DNA of 64,000 nucleotides from Desulfobacteraceae bacterium Eth-SRB2 (GCA_004193595.1 RPGQ01000044.1:62001-126000), one strand, 5' to 3'; shown: positions 8,781 through 18,594, counted from the stretch's first letter. Notes: generated from the letters alone by a model not told the origin. A program made the numbers and translations.

Positions 8781-9521
8781 ATGGAGAATCAGGAAAATTC
8801 GACTTCCAGAATTAACGTCTTGATTGTCGATGATGACAAAAAGCTTTGCAGGCTGGTCAAAGACTACCTGGAGCCCATGGGCTATGATGTGGATGCTGCC
8901 CACACCGGAACCCATGGACTGGAAAAGGTCTTGGCCGGCGATTTTCACGTGGTTATTCTCGATGTCATGATGCCGGAGATGGACGGGTTTGAGGTGTTGA
9001 AACGGTTGCGCAAGAAATCGGACGTCCCGGTATTGATGCTTACCGCGCGTGGCGATGAAACCGACAGAATTGTGGGACTCGAGATGGGGGCCGATGATTA
9101 TTTACCCAAAACCTTTTCCACACGGGAACTTTTAGCGCGCCTTCGCGCCGTGACCCGCCGATCTTTCAAATCTGTACCTCACCCGGGTCCCAATGCCATG
9201 GATCAAGCATTGATTCTGGGAAATCTCCAAATCAGCCAAACCTCCCGAACGGCCCGGTTGGGCGATGAATTATTAAACCTGACTCCCATAGAATTTGATC
9301 TTCTGATGTGCCTGGCCAAGGCTGCAGGACGGGTATTAACACGGGATCAGCTTTTGGATGCCGTTTCCGATCGAAGCTACGATGTTTTCGACCGCTCCGT
9401 GGATGTCCATATCTCCTCGTTGCGGCGGAAGCTGGGAGATGATTCCCGAAACCCCAGATTCATTAAAACCGTTCGATCCGCCGGGTATATGTTTATAGAC
9501 CCGGGGAGTCAGGAATTATGA
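8781..9521 (+). CDS. cpxR: OmpR-family response regulator, CpxR-like
   Basis: A 246-residue two-component regulator. The receiver domain (about 12-125) has the acidic pair in VDDDKK, the phosphoacceptor Asp in VVILDVMMPEMDG, the switch Thr in LMLTARG and the conserved Lys in YLPKTF. The C-terminal winged helix (about 150-242) carries LTPIEFDLL, VLTRDQLLDAV and the recognition-helix pattern RSVDVHISSLRRKLGDD typical of OmpR/PhoB regulators. It overlaps the sensor gene by four bases (ATGA), so the two are coupled. CpxR identity rests on its overall form, the adjacent Spy-like gene and the GTAAA box upstream. Confidence 0.88.
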   Translation: MENQENSTSRINVLIVDDDKKLCRLVKDYLEPMGYDVDAAHTGTHGLEKVLAGDFHVVILDVMMPEMDGFEVLKRLRKKSDVPVLMLTARGDETDRIVGLEMGADDYLPKTFSTRELLARLRAVTRRSFKSVPHPGPNAMDQALILGNLQISQTSRTARLGDELLNLTPIEFDLLMCLAKAAGRVLTRDQLLDAVSDRSYDVFDRSVDVHISSLRRKLGDDSRNPRFIKTVRSAGYMFIDPGSQEL

Positions 9522-10963
9522 AGCCTTTTTCATCGTTATTCTCCAAAATCCTCCTCTGGTTTTTTATGAACCTGGCCCTTGTGGCGGCGGTCCTGGTGGT
9601 GTTCTTCGCGTTTGGGTCCCAGATAGATCTGCATGCTATTTTTGGTCACCAGGCATCGGATCGATTGCGAACCGCCGGGAGGTTGATCTCCCATGAACTG
9701 AATCAGGCGCCCACCGCGAATTGGTCTGATGTGCTCGCCCGGCATGCGGAGATCTACCAGGTGGACTTTGCTCTCTTATTTAAAGGCGGTTCCCAATCTT
9801 TATCAAAGCATATGGATATCCCTGAGGCTGTGATGAAAATGGTCATGGGCGCTTTCCGGACAAGATCTCCAAAGGGCGAGTTTTTACAGCCGCGCAAACT
9901 CCGCGATAAGCGTGGAAAAAAGCATCGCTTCATGATGCGAACGAAAAATCCCACGCGATACTGGGCCGGGGTTCGGATCCCGGTGTCCCTTACACCATCG
10001 CGACCCCCGGTGCGTGCCGTACTTCTGGCCGTGTCGGATTCCATAACGGGAAACGGCTTTTTTTTCGATCCCCTGCCGTGGATTATTGTGGCGGCGGCGG
10101 TGATGCTTATTTCAGTGTTGTTGTGGTTACCTTTGTTGAGAAACATCACGGGGCCGCTTGCCCGGATGACTCGCGCGGCAGAGGAAATTGCCAGGGGAGG
10201 ATTTGATGTTCGCATCAATGAACCGAGGGCCGATGAAATCGGGCGCCTGGCAAATGCCATCAACCACATGACTTCGCGCTTATGCGGCTTTGTGAAAGGC
10301 CAGAAACGTTTTTTGGGTGATGTGGCACATGAACTGGGCTCCCCTATCGCCCGAATTCAGATCGGACTCGGCATACTGGAACACCGCGTGGATGCAAATA
10401 ACCGAAAGCAGGTAGCCGATGTGATGGAAGATGTGACCCACATGTCGAACCTGGTTAACGAGCTGCTTTCCTTTTCACGGGCCGAAATGGACACGGCAAA
10501 GGTCATGCTCAAGACAGTTGAAGTCCTTCCCGTATTGGAACGGGCGGTGCAACGGGAGAGCATGCCCGCAACAAAGATTATCACGAAAATTGATCCCAAG
10601 ATCCGGGTTATGGCAGATCCCGAGCTTCTGGTCCGAGCACTGGCCAATATTATCAGAAATGCTGTTAAGTACGCCGGAGACGCGGGACCGATTCACGTTT
10701 CAGCTAAAAGACAAGGAAATAAAACGGAAATCGAGGTCAGGGACTCCGGTCCCGGCGTACCCGATGATCTTGTGGAACAGCTTTTCGAGCCTTTCTTTCG
10801 CCCCGAACCCTCTCGCGATCGCTGTTCCGGCGGCGTCGGCCTTGGACTTGCCATCGTAAAAACCTGCATTGAAACGTGCAAAGGCACTGTTTCCGCCCGA
10901 AACCTTAAACCCAAAGGTTTTGCGGTAACAATCATCTTAACGTCTGACACTTATACTAAATGA
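9518..10963 (+). CDS. cpxA: HAMP-domain sensor histidine kinase, CpxA-like
   Basis: A 481-residue membrane kinase. A first helix at about 12-35, a periplasmic domain of some 140 residues and a second helix near 183-205 are followed by a HAMP domain (about 205-258). The H-box reads DVAHELGSPIARI with the phosphorylated His, and the ATPase domain shows N (IIRNAVKYA), G1 (VRDSGPGVP) and G2 (GGVGLGLAIV) boxes, so catalysis looks intact. It overlaps the regulator gene by four bases. The order regulator then kinase, opposite a Spy/CpxP-like gene, supports a CpxA-like envelope-stress sensor. The sensed signal is unknown. Confidence 0.88.
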   Translation: MKPFSSLFSKILLWFFMNLALVAAVLVVFFAFGSQIDLHAIFGHQASDRLRTAGRLISHELNQAPTANWSDVLARHAEIYQVDFALLFKGGSQSLSKHMDIPEAVMKMVMGAFRTRSPKGEFLQPRKLRDKRGKKHRFMMRTKNPTRYWAGVRIPVSLTPSRPPVRAVLLAVSDSITGNGFFFDPLPWIIVAAAVMLISVLLWLPLLRNITGPLARMTRAAEEIARGGFDVRINEPRADEIGRLANAINHMTSRLCGFVKGQKRFLGDVAHELGSPIARIQIGLGILEHRVDANNRKQVADVMEDVTHMSNLVNELLSFSRAEMDTAKVMLKTVEVLPVLERAVQRESMPATKIITKIDPKIRVMADPELLVRALANIIRNAVKYAGDAGPIHVSAKRQGNKTEIEVRDSGPGVPDDLVEQLFEPFFRPEPSRDRCSGGVGLGLAIVKTCIETCKGTVSARNLKPKGFAVTIILTSDTYTK

Positions 10964-11104
10964 CGGAGTACTGGAGTATTGGAGTGGTGGAGTAATGGAA
11001 GAAACCCCTTTTTTCATCGCTCTCAGAAAACAGATGCCTGGAGAAAATCTGAAAATTTAAAGCTCTTTTTTTTAAATCAACACTCCAATACTCCATTACT
11101 CCGG
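10964..11104. repeat. Short tandem TGGAGTA-type repeat with inverted copy
   Basis: Just after cpxA, GGAGTACTGGAGTATTGG-type heptamers are arrayed, and about 80 bases on the inverse pattern CACTCCAATACTCCATTACT appears, so the stretch can fold back. Similar ATTCCA/TGGAAT arrays occur near 15.4, 16.7, 24.6 and 62.8 kb. Confidence 0.6.
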
Positions 11105-11254
11105 TTGATTTATACGGGCAGAGCCATTGATCTCTGACTCCCGCGATGCGGGACAGGCTTGGCCCTGAGGACCAGGTTTTTTAGAACCCAATAAAATGGT
11201 AAAAAATATATATGATTAATTTATCAACTTAGGGTATAAAATCACTCTCGTGAC

Positions 11255-11322
11255 GGTCTTTTTCCGAATCTCTCACTCGTTCTCTGTTCCTGTAAGCCAC
11301 TCCTCTTCTGTGCACAGGGTTA
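11255..11322. repeat. Degenerate duplicate of an internal DUF3300 gene segment
   Basis: About 68 bases resemble positions 6918-6986 inside the DUF3300 gene at roughly 80-85% identity by eye, including the shared blocks CCTGTAAGCCAC, CCTCTTCTGTG and ACAGGGTTA, in the same orientation. No reading frame is retained. It ends just before the PilZ gene. Confidence 0.6.
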
Positions 11323-11342
11323 AGTCACAATCGGTTTCCATT

Positions 11343-12071
11343 CTAATCCTCTTTGATTCGTCCAATAATTTCTCTCTGTCTGAAGATCACATAGCTCGTA
11401 ATCACCGATTCTTGCTGGTAGGAATTTTCGGTTTGGCCCCAATCATACTTAATCCCATATAAAATGATTTTTCCTGAAGGCCGGGGATGGAGAGTGGTCC
11501 CCACTATCCTTATAGTCTTCTCAGATATCGGTAATCGAAATGATAAAGCGACCTGCTCAGGATGGCTCGGGATTTCAGTCACTTCAGGTTTGACGCCGAG
11601 CCCCATACCCGTGAGCGAAATGTCAATGATACGCCCTTGAGACGATCCACCGTTCCACTCAACATCCACCTCTATGGGTTCATTTATATCCGGTTGGACC
11701 CGGTAGGCTTCTCTCCTGTTGAAGTAACTCATAAGAGAGATGTCCAGATTTTTTGCGAGGCTGCTTGGGTCTGCAAATTGAAATCGACAAATTAGGTTGT
11801 TATTAGCATTTTTCAAATGTTTCAATGTGGCGTCAACCATAATTATTTTATTGGATTGAGTCATGGTGAGTTGAAGCTTTACCCTTTCATTTAAAGCAAG
11901 CTTGGGAAGTCTTTGAGGGTCAAAAGCAATGGCAGACCCATTCATGCTTGTATTGAATATAGCGCCTGGTAATAGCTCACGGCCGGGGAGCAGCAGATAG
12001 ATTTGGAGAGGAGAAAAATCTTTAGCCTTGGTTCGGTATTGTTTTCGTGAATCTCTTTTAAATAACTTCAT
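11343..12071 (-). CDS. PilZ-domain protein, probable c-di-GMP receptor
   Basis: A 242-residue cytoplasmic protein with a C-terminal PilZ domain at about residues 115-225. The c-di-GMP binding signature is visible: an Arg-rich FNRREAYRV segment at the domain start and a DISLTGMGLGV loop matching (D/N)xSxxG. The N-terminal half has a similar but weaker FNTSMNGSAIAF pattern and may be a YcgR-like partner domain. It stands alone and converges on nothing obvious. Effects on motility or adhesion are usual for the family; the target here is not indicated. Confidence 0.83.
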   Translation of the reverse strand: MKLFKRDSRKQYRTKAKDFSPLQIYLLLPGRELLPGAIFNTSMNGSAIAFDPQRLPKLALNERVKLQLTMTQSNKIIMVDATLKHLKNANNNLICRFQFADPSSLAKNLDISLMSYFNRREAYRVQPDINEPIEVDVEWNGGSSQGRIIDISLTGMGLGVKPEVTEIPSHPEQVALSFRLPISEKTIRIVGTTLHPRPSGKIILYGIKYDWGQTENSYQQESVITSYVIFRQREIIGRIKED

Positions 12072-12309
12072 TATATTTTTCCTCTAACAGGAAATCCGAG
12101 GAAAGTCGATTCTTTAATTATAAATCCCGTAACTTCTCAATAAATTCTGGTGTATTAAATGATCATATTGACCCGCCGGCTGACAATATCATACATGATT
12201 TGTTTCGTAAAACGCAAATATTTCGGAATTCAAAGGCTCGCTCTCTACCAAACATCCACCGCTTTGAAATGCACCGGAAATCTATACTTTTGTTGATTGT
12301 CTAAATGGT

Positions 12310-12486
12310 GACGGTCTCGTAAAAAGTCCAACTTCTGCGTTGTGCTGCATTTCGCAATCATTCAACGTACGAAAAGTACGCCTCATGATTACAAAATTTG
12401 CGGCGCCTTTTTATCCCGCCTATGTTTGGCGGGGGAATTTGAACTTTTTACGAAACCGTCTAAATCGGACTTTTTACGAGTTCATC
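12310..12486 (+). mobile_element. MITE family 1, copy A
   Basis: 177-bp non-coding element bounded by imperfect 20-bp inverted ends (GACGGTCTCGTAAAAAGTCC; the other end read inward gives GATGAACTCGTAAAAAGTCC). It is flanked by the 7-bp direct repeat AAATGGT (12303-12309 and 12487-12493). It matches copies at 28.2 and 30.2 kb but contains an extra GC-rich hairpin of about 26 bases. The gene-free interval from 12072 to 12568 holds only this element and the HU terminator. Confidence 0.8.
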
Positions 12487-12516
12487 AAATGGTAATATGC
12501 GGAAACCGAAAAAAGA

Positions 12517-12545
12517 AAAGGCAGAGTCATTCAGACTCTGCCTTT
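12517..12545 (-). terminator. Rho-independent terminator of the HU gene
   Basis: Hairpin AAAGGCAGAGTC / GACTCTGCCTTT with a five-base loop, 24 bases beyond the HU stop. On the minus strand it is followed by a T-rich tract. Confidence 0.85.
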
Positions 12546-12568
12546 ATAGCTTACCTACAGGCAAATAA

Positions 12569-12838
12569 TTATTTCACAGCTTCCTTCAAAGCCTTTCCTG
12601 CAACAAACTTTGGCACTTTACTTGCTGCAATATATATCTCTTCTCCTGTCTGAGGATTTCTGCCTTTACGAGCCTTCCTATCTGCCACCTTAAATGTGCC
12701 GAACCCAATCAATGATACCGATTCTCCCTTCTCCAGAGCCTTGGTAATGCTTGAAAGAACACAGTCCACGGCCGCCTGAGCATCCTTTTTGGTTTTTATG
12801 ACCTTCGAAACCTCGTTGACCAAATCTCCTTTGTTCAT
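12569..12838 (-). CDS. hup: HU-family DNA-binding protein
   Basis: An 89-residue nucleoid protein of the HU/IHF family, which bends and compacts DNA as a dimer. It begins [12 protein letters not shown] and carries the signature [21 protein letters not shown], with the conserved Pro of the minor-groove intercalating arm and a final [14 protein letters not shown] helix. Length and composition are typical. An AGGAGGAAAA ribosome binding site and a strong terminator frame a single-gene unit. Subtype (HU versus IHF) is called HU from the lack of IHF-specific features. Confidence 0.93.
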   Translation of the reverse strand: MNKGDLVNEVSKVIKTKKDAQAAVDCVLSSITKALEKGESVSLIGFGTFKVADRKARKGRNPQTGEEIYIAASKVPKFVAGKALKEAVK

Positions 12839-13220
12839 GTTTTTCCTCCTTCCTAAAAAGTTCAGATAACTATAGGGTTTTTATCCATAGTCCCGCAGTA
12901 GATAAGCTCAAGATTATAGTTTTTTGGCTCTGTTGGCAACAGAATTTTGGATGGAGATTTATCGAGGCGGGATTATTGATAAAACAAAGCCCCTCACTCA
13001 TTAATGGGAGCCACGCTGATTCCTTATTGGGGATAGTCGGACCGCGGTAACATTATAAGTAAAAATGTACCGGGCAAACCACACCGGAAAGGAATTTTGA
13101 TTCAATTTCCCATGTTCTGATTATTGCTCAATGAAAAATCAATTGTTTTTTATAAGGAGAAGTGTTTTCCGTTTGGCCTGATCTTTTCTGTATAACCCCG
13201 TTTGCCGGAAGGCCGCAAAG
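12839..13220. other. Intergenic region, upstream of HU and downstream of the HD-GYP gene
   Basis: About 380 bases without a convincing gene. The HU promoter must lie in the first part. I see no terminator of quality for the HD-GYP gene, which ends at 13221. Confidence 0.4.
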
Positions 13221-14630
13221 TTAAGCATATACCGCTTGGCTGTAAGAAAGAATGCGTGAGGATTCGGACGCTTTTGCCCTGTCTTGTTCAATCCACCTGA
13301 AGAACAAATCCACACAGTCCGGGCAGAGTTGGGTCCCTCGAACGTCTTCAATAATTTGCATAGCTTTTTCGTGACTCATGCCCCGGCGGTATGGGCGATC
13401 ACTGGTCAAGGCGTCATAAGTGTCCGCCACCGCTGTCATTCGTGACCATAAATGAATTCGATCTCCTTTAAGGCCATGTGGATACCCTTTGCCGTCTATC
13501 CGTTCATGGTGAGACAAAACAATTGGAAGGATGTCTGAAAAACTCGGGATGGACTTAAGAATGTTGGCGCCGATAACGGGGTGCTGCTGGATAAGGGAAA
13601 ACTCTTCTGCCGACAACCTTCCGGGCTTTAATAGTACCTCGTCTCTTATTCCGATCTTGCCGATGTCATGGAGTCTACCGCCGATGGTTGCAGTTTCGAC
13701 CTCCTTGCGACTGGCGCCTGTTATTGCTACCATTCCGGAAACAATTCTACCCACCGATTCGGAATGTCCTTTGGTATATTTATCGCGGGCTTCCAGTGCG
13801 GCAATAAGACTGGCAATGCTTCCAACGATAAGATGTTGCTCCGACTCCAGACGCTCTTTTTCCTTCAACAATAAAAGAAACTGATCAGACAAAATTTTCT
13901 CTATGAGGATGACCAGTTCATCGATATTAAACGGCTTACAGATGTAAGCCGCAGCACCTATTTCAACCATCCGACTCATATAGCTGCGATCGGTTCTGGA
14001 ACTCATTACCACAAAAGGCGCCATGGATATTGTGGAATCGGCGTGTACCGCTTCACAAAATTTAAAGCCGTCCATCTCCGGCATTTCAATGTCACTGATG
14101 ATCAGATCCGGCCTCACGGTCTCTAACAGATTCAAGGCAAGCCTGCCATTTTCCGCACTGACGACTTTGAACCCGGCCCTTGCCAGACCGTTTTCCACGA
14201 CTTGGCGTATGACCGTCGAGTCATCCACAACCATAATAAGACGTTTCCGTTTAAATTTGGATTTTGACAGTACATTTTTAACCGTTTCCAGCAGGTTCAG
14301 CTTCAATTCGCGCTTTGAAATATATGCCGATGCGCCGGCCTGAAACCCCCTATCAACATCGCTGTTGGAATCAAAGGAACTTACAATAATTACAGGTATT
14401 GCTTGAGTTATCGGATCATTTTTAAGCTTATGGCAGAGATCGATTCCATTGAGGATCGGCATTTCAATATCGCTAATGACAAGATCGAAGGACACGCTTT
14501 GTGCCAGATGCAAACCTTCCTGTCCGTCGTTTGCCAGAACAATTTCGGCATCTATAGATTCTATTATTTTTTTAATGCTCTTTCGAAATACTGCGCTATC
14601 ATCAACAATTAGTATGCGGGATGAAGACAT
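13221..14630 (-). CDS. Response regulator with two receiver domains and HD-GYP output
   Basis: A 469-residue protein predicted to hydrolyse cyclic di-GMP under two-component control. Receiver 1 (about 4-122) has VDDSAVF, SDIEMP and the Lys in YISKREL. Receiver 2 (about 130-250) has VDDSTVI, SDIEMPEMDG and the Lys in ICKPF. The HD-GYP domain (about 265-450) shows HDIGKIGI, LSHHERIDGKGYP and VADTYDALTS, so the metal-binding His/Asp set and the GYP triplet are intact. No kinase is adjacent. With the PilZ protein nearby it points to active c-di-GMP signalling; HD-GYP target specificity cannot be proven from sequence. Confidence 0.9.
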   Translation of the reverse strand: MSSSRILIVDDSAVFRKSIKKIIESIDAEIVLANDGQEGLHLAQSVSFDLVISDIEMPILNGIDLCHKLKNDPITQAIPVIIVSSFDSNSDVDRGFQAGASAYISKRELKLNLLETVKNVLSKSKFKRKRLIMVVDDSTVIRQVVENGLARAGFKVVSAENGRLALNLLETVRPDLIISDIEMPEMDGFKFCEAVHADSTISMAPFVVMSSRTDRSYMSRMVEIGAAAYICKPFNIDELVILIEKILSDQFLLLLKEKERLESEQHLIVGSIASLIAALEARDKYTKGHSESVGRIVSGMVAITGASRKEVETATIGGRLHDIGKIGIRDEVLLKPGRLSAEEFSLIQQHPVIGANILKSIPSFSDILPIVLSHHERIDGKGYPHGLKGDRIHLWSRMTAVADTYDALTSDRPYRRGMSHEKAMQIIEDVRGTQLCPDCVDLFFRWIEQDRAKASESSRILSYSQAVYA

Positions 14631-14902
14631 TTTAATCTCCTTGGGCCACCATCATACAAAAGCAGCTCTATCTTAGACCTAAGATATAACGGCAATTATC
14701 ATATATTATATCGGTAGGATTTAGTGAAACTTAAACTTGATGCATTCGTAAAAAGTCAAAAAACGAGTTTTTACAAACGCTCTAAGTTTTAACTATCTGT
14801 TATAACATCTAATTTAATTGAGTAGCGGTCGGGGTGTTTTTCTTTTAAAGCTTTGGCATTGGAAAAATTTCCGAAATGCTCTGTAGCAGATGAGGGAACC
14901 GT
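14631..14902. other. Intergenic region with degenerate MITE-1 end sequences
   Basis: Contains GCATTCGTAAAAAGTC and GAGTTTTTACAAACGC (about 14742-14780), which resemble the ends of MITE family 1 with almost no interior. Next to it lies a stretch of about 36 bases (14782-14817) that recurs at 18718-18756 with a few changes. No gene seen. Confidence 0.5.
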
Positions 14903-15295
14903 TTAAAGAGGGGAAAAGGGGTTGCCCGGTGAATATGTTGCGCAGGCGTCCTCTGACTCCCACGCTGTTACACGGGCAACTTTTATCTTAGGGTTATTTA
15001 ATTGGCTTTGAAGGGAGTTTGCGATATAATAGGCAATGTTTTCCGAAGACGGCGGATTATCATCATTAAAATAATCCAGTTCATTTAAAAACTTGTGATC
15101 CAGCCTTGCCATAATTTCAGAGACATGCTGTTTTAGTTCTCCAAAATCTACCAGTACTCCGGCGTTATTGAGAGTTTCGCCGGCCACGCAAATTTCGATC
15201 TTCCAGTTGTGCCCGTGCAGGTTTTCACATTTTTTGGCCACCATCTTGAGCTGGTGCGCGGCCGCAAAATGGGTAACAACTTTTAACTCAAACAT
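14903..15295 (-). CDS. queD: 6-carboxytetrahydropterin synthase QueD
   Basis: A 130-residue enzyme of the PTPS/QueD family that converts dihydroneopterin triphosphate to 6-carboxytetrahydropterin, the second step to 7-deazaguanine (queuosine) precursors. Zinc ligands are seen in FAAAHQL and LHGHNWKI, the catalytic Cys in KKCENLHGHNW, and the remaining active-site residues in LDHKFLNE and AWESEDACATY. Length and motifs are standard. No other que genes are nearby. Confidence 0.92.
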   Translation of the reverse strand: MFELKVVTHFAAAHQLKMVAKKCENLHGHNWKIEICVAGETLNNAGVLVDFGELKQHVSEIMARLDHKFLNELDYFNDDNPPSSENIAYYIANSLQSQLNNPKIKVARVTAWESEDACATYSPGNPFSPL

Positions 15296-15382
15296 GACTT
15301 ACCATCCTCTTAATTAACATCTCGGAAGTTCTATAACTTTTGAGAATACATGTTTTTTTAATGCAATATGTCTATACCATCA

Positions 15383-15523
15383 GAATGGAAGAATGGAATG
15401 CTGGAATATTGGGGCTAAAGGCGGAAACAAACCATTTTAATTGTAAAAAAAACCTTCAAACCCATCATTCCATTACTCCATTATTCCATTATTCAATCAT
15501 TCCATTATTCCAATTGGGCTTAA
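15383..15523. repeat. ATTCCA/TGGAAT tandem repeat, partly inverted
   Basis: One side reads AGAATGGAATGCTGGAATATTGG and the other carries a run of CATTATTCCATTATTCAATC-type units, giving a potential long hairpin between queD and dnaJ. It belongs to the same repeat style as 10964-11104. Confidence 0.6.
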
Positions 15524-15533
15524 GATTGATTGA

Positions 15534-16646
15534 TCAGGATGCGCCGGCATTGCTGCTTTTGAGAATATTTTTTAATTTTTTCGACAGCTTGCCTGATTCG
15601 ATTTTGGCGAATTCTTTAAGAAGCGCTTCCTGCTTCTTGTTGAGATTAACGGGTGTTTTTATTACAGTCTGAATTATTTGATCACCCCGTTTGCCGCTCC
15701 TGAGAGAAGGGATTCCCTCACCGCGAAAACGAAAAAGGTCACCGGGCTGGGTGCCTTTTGATATTTTAAGTTCCTTTTTGCCATTTAAGGTGGTTACGGC
15801 TATGGTATCGCCAAGGGCTGCCTGTATAAAGGAAATTCCCACCTGGCAGATAATATTTGTGTTGTCTCGCTCGAAAAAGTCATGGGATTCCACTTGAATA
15901 AAAACATAAAGATCTCCCGAAGGTCCTCCATAAACACCTGCTTCACCTTCACCGGTGAGACGAAGCCTGGATCCGGTATCCACACCGGCAGGAATTCTTA
16001 CGGCCACCTTTTTATTAACTCTAATATGGCCGTTCCCTCTGCAGGTAGTGCATGGATGCCCTATGGTTTGCCCGTTACCGCGGCAGTGGTGACATGTGGT
16101 CCTCACCGTAAAAAATCCCTGGTTGCGGGAAACCTGACCGGTTCCGTTACACTGCCTGCAGGTTTCCGGATGAGTACCCGGCTCGCAACCACTCCCCTCA
16201 CAGGAAGGGCAAACTTCTTCCTTTTCTAAATCTATTTCGGTTTCGGTTCCAAAGGCGGCTTGCATGAAGCTAAGGGAAAGATCGTAACGAAGATCAGCTC
16301 CCTTTTGGGCTCTGGTTCTGGATCTACGGCCACTGCTGAATCCGAAAAAATCCTCAAAGATTCCTCCGAAACTAGAAAAAATGTCTTCAAAACCACTAAA
16401 TCCGGAAAAACCTGATCCTTCAAGGCCCTGATGACCGAACTGGTCATAAATATTCCGTTTCTGAGGGTCTCGAAGCACCTCGTAGGCCTCGGAAGCCTCT
16501 TTGAACTTTTCTTCAGCCTCTTTATTGTCGGGATTTCGATCTGGATGAAATTTTAAGGCCAGCTTTCGGTAGTGAGCCTTTAACTCGTTATCATCCGCAT
16601 TACGGTTTACGCCTAAAACCTCGTAGTAATCTCGTTTGCTAGTCAT
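15534..16646 (-). CDS. dnaJ: Chaperone DnaJ (Hsp40)
   Basis: A 370-residue type I J-protein, the DnaK co-chaperone. The J-domain (1-70) has the HPD triplet in [12 protein letters not shown] Gly/Phe-rich region (about 75-110) is followed by the zinc domain with four cysteine repeats ([32 protein letters not shown]) and the C-terminal substrate-binding domains. Length and domain order are normal. No dnaK or grpE lies beside it, so this is a stand-alone copy. Confidence 0.95.
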   Translation of the reverse strand: MTSKRDYYEVLGVNRNADDNELKAHYRKLALKFHPDRNPDNKEAEEKFKEASEAYEVLRDPQKRNIYDQFGHQGLEGSGFSGFSGFEDIFSSFGGIFEDFFGFSSGRRSRTRAQKGADLRYDLSLSFMQAAFGTETEIDLEKEEVCPSCEGSGCEPGTHPETCRQCNGTGQVSRNQGFFTVRTTCHHCRGNGQTIGHPCTTCRGNGHIRVNKKVAVRIPAGVDTGSRLRLTGEGEAGVYGGPSGDLYVFIQVESHDFFERDNTNIICQVGISFIQAALGDTIAVTTLNGKKELKISKGTQPGDLFRFRGEGIPSLRSGKRGDQIIQTVIKTPVNLNKKQEALLKEFAKIESGKLSKKLKNILKSSNAGAS

Positions 16647-16938
16647 CTATGGTAACGTCTTTGCATTTGTATCCCTCTATAAACAGGATCAAAATCACTT
16701 TTTTTTTAACGGCAACCGGTTTATGTCATCATCCCATTATTCCAATTAAGGTGAAGCCCTTAACTTGGGTTTTCCATACCCAAACCACAATCCATTACTA
16801 TATAATAAAGTGGATCGTTATGAGAAAAGACAATATTTTATTAATTAGATAAAATAATACAAAAACCGGTCTTGTCAATGAAGAATGGGGATTAAAAATT
16901 GAAGATTTTTGGTTGAAGAGTTATTCCCGACGGACATC
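16647..16938. other. Intergenic region between dnaJ and nadB
   Basis: AT-rich spacer of about 290 bases with another CATTATTCCAATTAAG repeat unit near 16734. No gene seen. Confidence 0.4.
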
Positions 16939-18594
16939 CTATCCCACAAACGGCCTCCGAATAACCGTATCCTTTTGCCATCGTGAGTCATCCCGATTGG
17001 GGTATTCAATGTTATAGTGAAGCCCGCGGCTTTCTTTCCTATGGCTGGCGCATTTGATAATAAGCTCCGCCACGATCGCTATATTTCTAAGCTCAATAAG
17101 ATCTGCGGAAACCCTGAAATTCCAGTAATATTCATGGATTTCTTTCTGAATGATTTCAATTCGCCTCTGTGCCCTGGCCAACCGTTTATCCGATCGTACG
17201 ATTCCAACATAGTTCCACATAAATCGTCTGATCTCATCCCAGTTATGTGAAACCATAATAACTTCATCACTGTCTGCCGTACCGACTTCATCCCATGGCG
17301 GCGGGTCAGGAGTAAAACTAAAATCCAATGTATTGAGATCCTTGACCGCCTGTTTGGCTGCTGTATGGGAATAAACCAGGGCCTCGACCAGTGAGTTGCT
17401 TGCCAGTCTGTTGGCCCCATGAAGCCCGGTGCAAGCCGTTTCACCCACGGCGTACAGTCGATGCAAATCTGTTCTGCCAAACATGCCGGTGGCAATGCCT
17501 CCGCACAGGTAATGGGCGGCGGGAACAACAGGAATAGGTTCCTTGGTCATATCAAAACCAAAGGAAAGACATTTTTCATATAGATTCGGGAAATGTTCTT
17601 TTATGAAATTGCCATTTTTGTGGGATATATCGAGAAATACGGAATCGTCTCCGCTTTTCTTGAGTTCACTATCGATGGCACGTGCAACCACGTCACGGCA
17701 TGCAAGATCCTTCTGAGGGTCATACTTTTCCATGAAAGCGTTACCCGAAGAATTGATCAGAATCGCCCCTTCACCCCTCACGGCCTCTGAAATAAGGAAA
17801 TTCTTGGCATCCGGATGATACAAACAGGTGGGATGAAACTGGACAAACTCAAGGTTAGCCACCGTGGCGCCGGCCCGGTATGCCATGGCAATCCCGTCTC
17901 CGGTAGCAATATCAGGATTGCTTGTGTAGAGATAAACCTTGCCCGCACCGCCCGTTGCAAGGAGTGTTATCTTTGCACAGAACGTTTTGACCTGATTTGT
18001 TTGTCTGTCAAGAACATATGCTCCGCAACAATAATCTTCATGGGTCGTAATGATCTGACCCCTTTTCATGCGTGTTGAAATGGTGATAAGATCTATGGCA
18101 ATATGATTTTCGAACAGGGCAATTCGATCCTGATTTTTAACATGGGCCACCAGGACACTTTCGAGCTCCATTCCGGTCATGTCATAGGCATGCACAATTC
18201 TCTTTTGAGAGTGGCCCCCCTCACGTCCTAAATCAAAATCAATGTCCAAATCAGGCGATTTGGGATCTGATCCCTCTTTCTCTTTTAAATTGAAATTTAC
18301 ACCAAGGTCAACTAACTCGCGAATTCTGTCAGGACCGTTTTTAACTACCATCTCCACAACATCCCGGTTGCATAGACCATCCCCTGAAGCCAGTGTATCC
18401 CGGATGTGAAAATCAAACGAATCAACTTTGTCGAAGACAGAGGCGATGCCGCCTTGGGCCTGTGAGGTGTTGCTGTCCATAATCCCTTTCTTGGTGACCA
18501 AAGCAACACTGCCAAATTTTGCTACCTTAAGGGCAAAACTAAGGCCGGCTACGCCACTGCCGATGATTAGAAAATCTACATTAATCTGCGTCAT
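16939..18594 (-). CDS. nadB: L-aspartate oxidase NadB
   Basis: FAD enzyme that oxidises L-aspartate to iminoaspartate, the first step of de novo NAD synthesis; in anaerobes fumarate is the usual acceptor. I place the start at the ATG at 18594 (551 residues), because the FAD motif IIGSGVAGLSFA then begins about seven residues in. The alternative start at 18630 is TTG. Other marks are SNTSQAQGGIASV, a GREGGHS loop and the active-site region HYLCGGIATG. NadA and NadC are not in the window. Confidence 0.92.
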   Translation of the reverse strand: MTQINVDFLIIGSGVAGLSFALKVAKFGSVALVTKKGIMDSNTSQAQGGIASVFDKVDSFDFHIRDTLASGDGLCNRDVVEMVVKNGPDRIRELVDLGVNFNLKEKEGSDPKSPDLDIDFDLGREGGHSQKRIVHAYDMTGMELESVLVAHVKNQDRIALFENHIAIDLITISTRMKRGQIITTHEDYCCGAYVLDRQTNQVKTFCAKITLLATGGAGKVYLYTSNPDIATGDGIAMAYRAGATVANLEFVQFHPTCLYHPDAKNFLISEAVRGEGAILINSSGNAFMEKYDPQKDLACRDVVARAIDSELKKSGDDSVFLDISHKNGNFIKEHFPNLYEKCLSFGFDMTKEPIPVVPAAHYLCGGIATGMFGRTDLHRLYAVGETACTGLHGANRLASNSLVEALVYSHTAAKQAVKDLNTLDFSFTPDPPPWDEVGTADSDEVIMVSHNWDEIRRFMWNYVGIVRSDKRLARAQRRIEIIQKEIHEYYWNFRVSADLIELRNIAIVAELIIKCASHRKESRGLHYNIEYPNRDDSRWQKDTVIRRPFVG

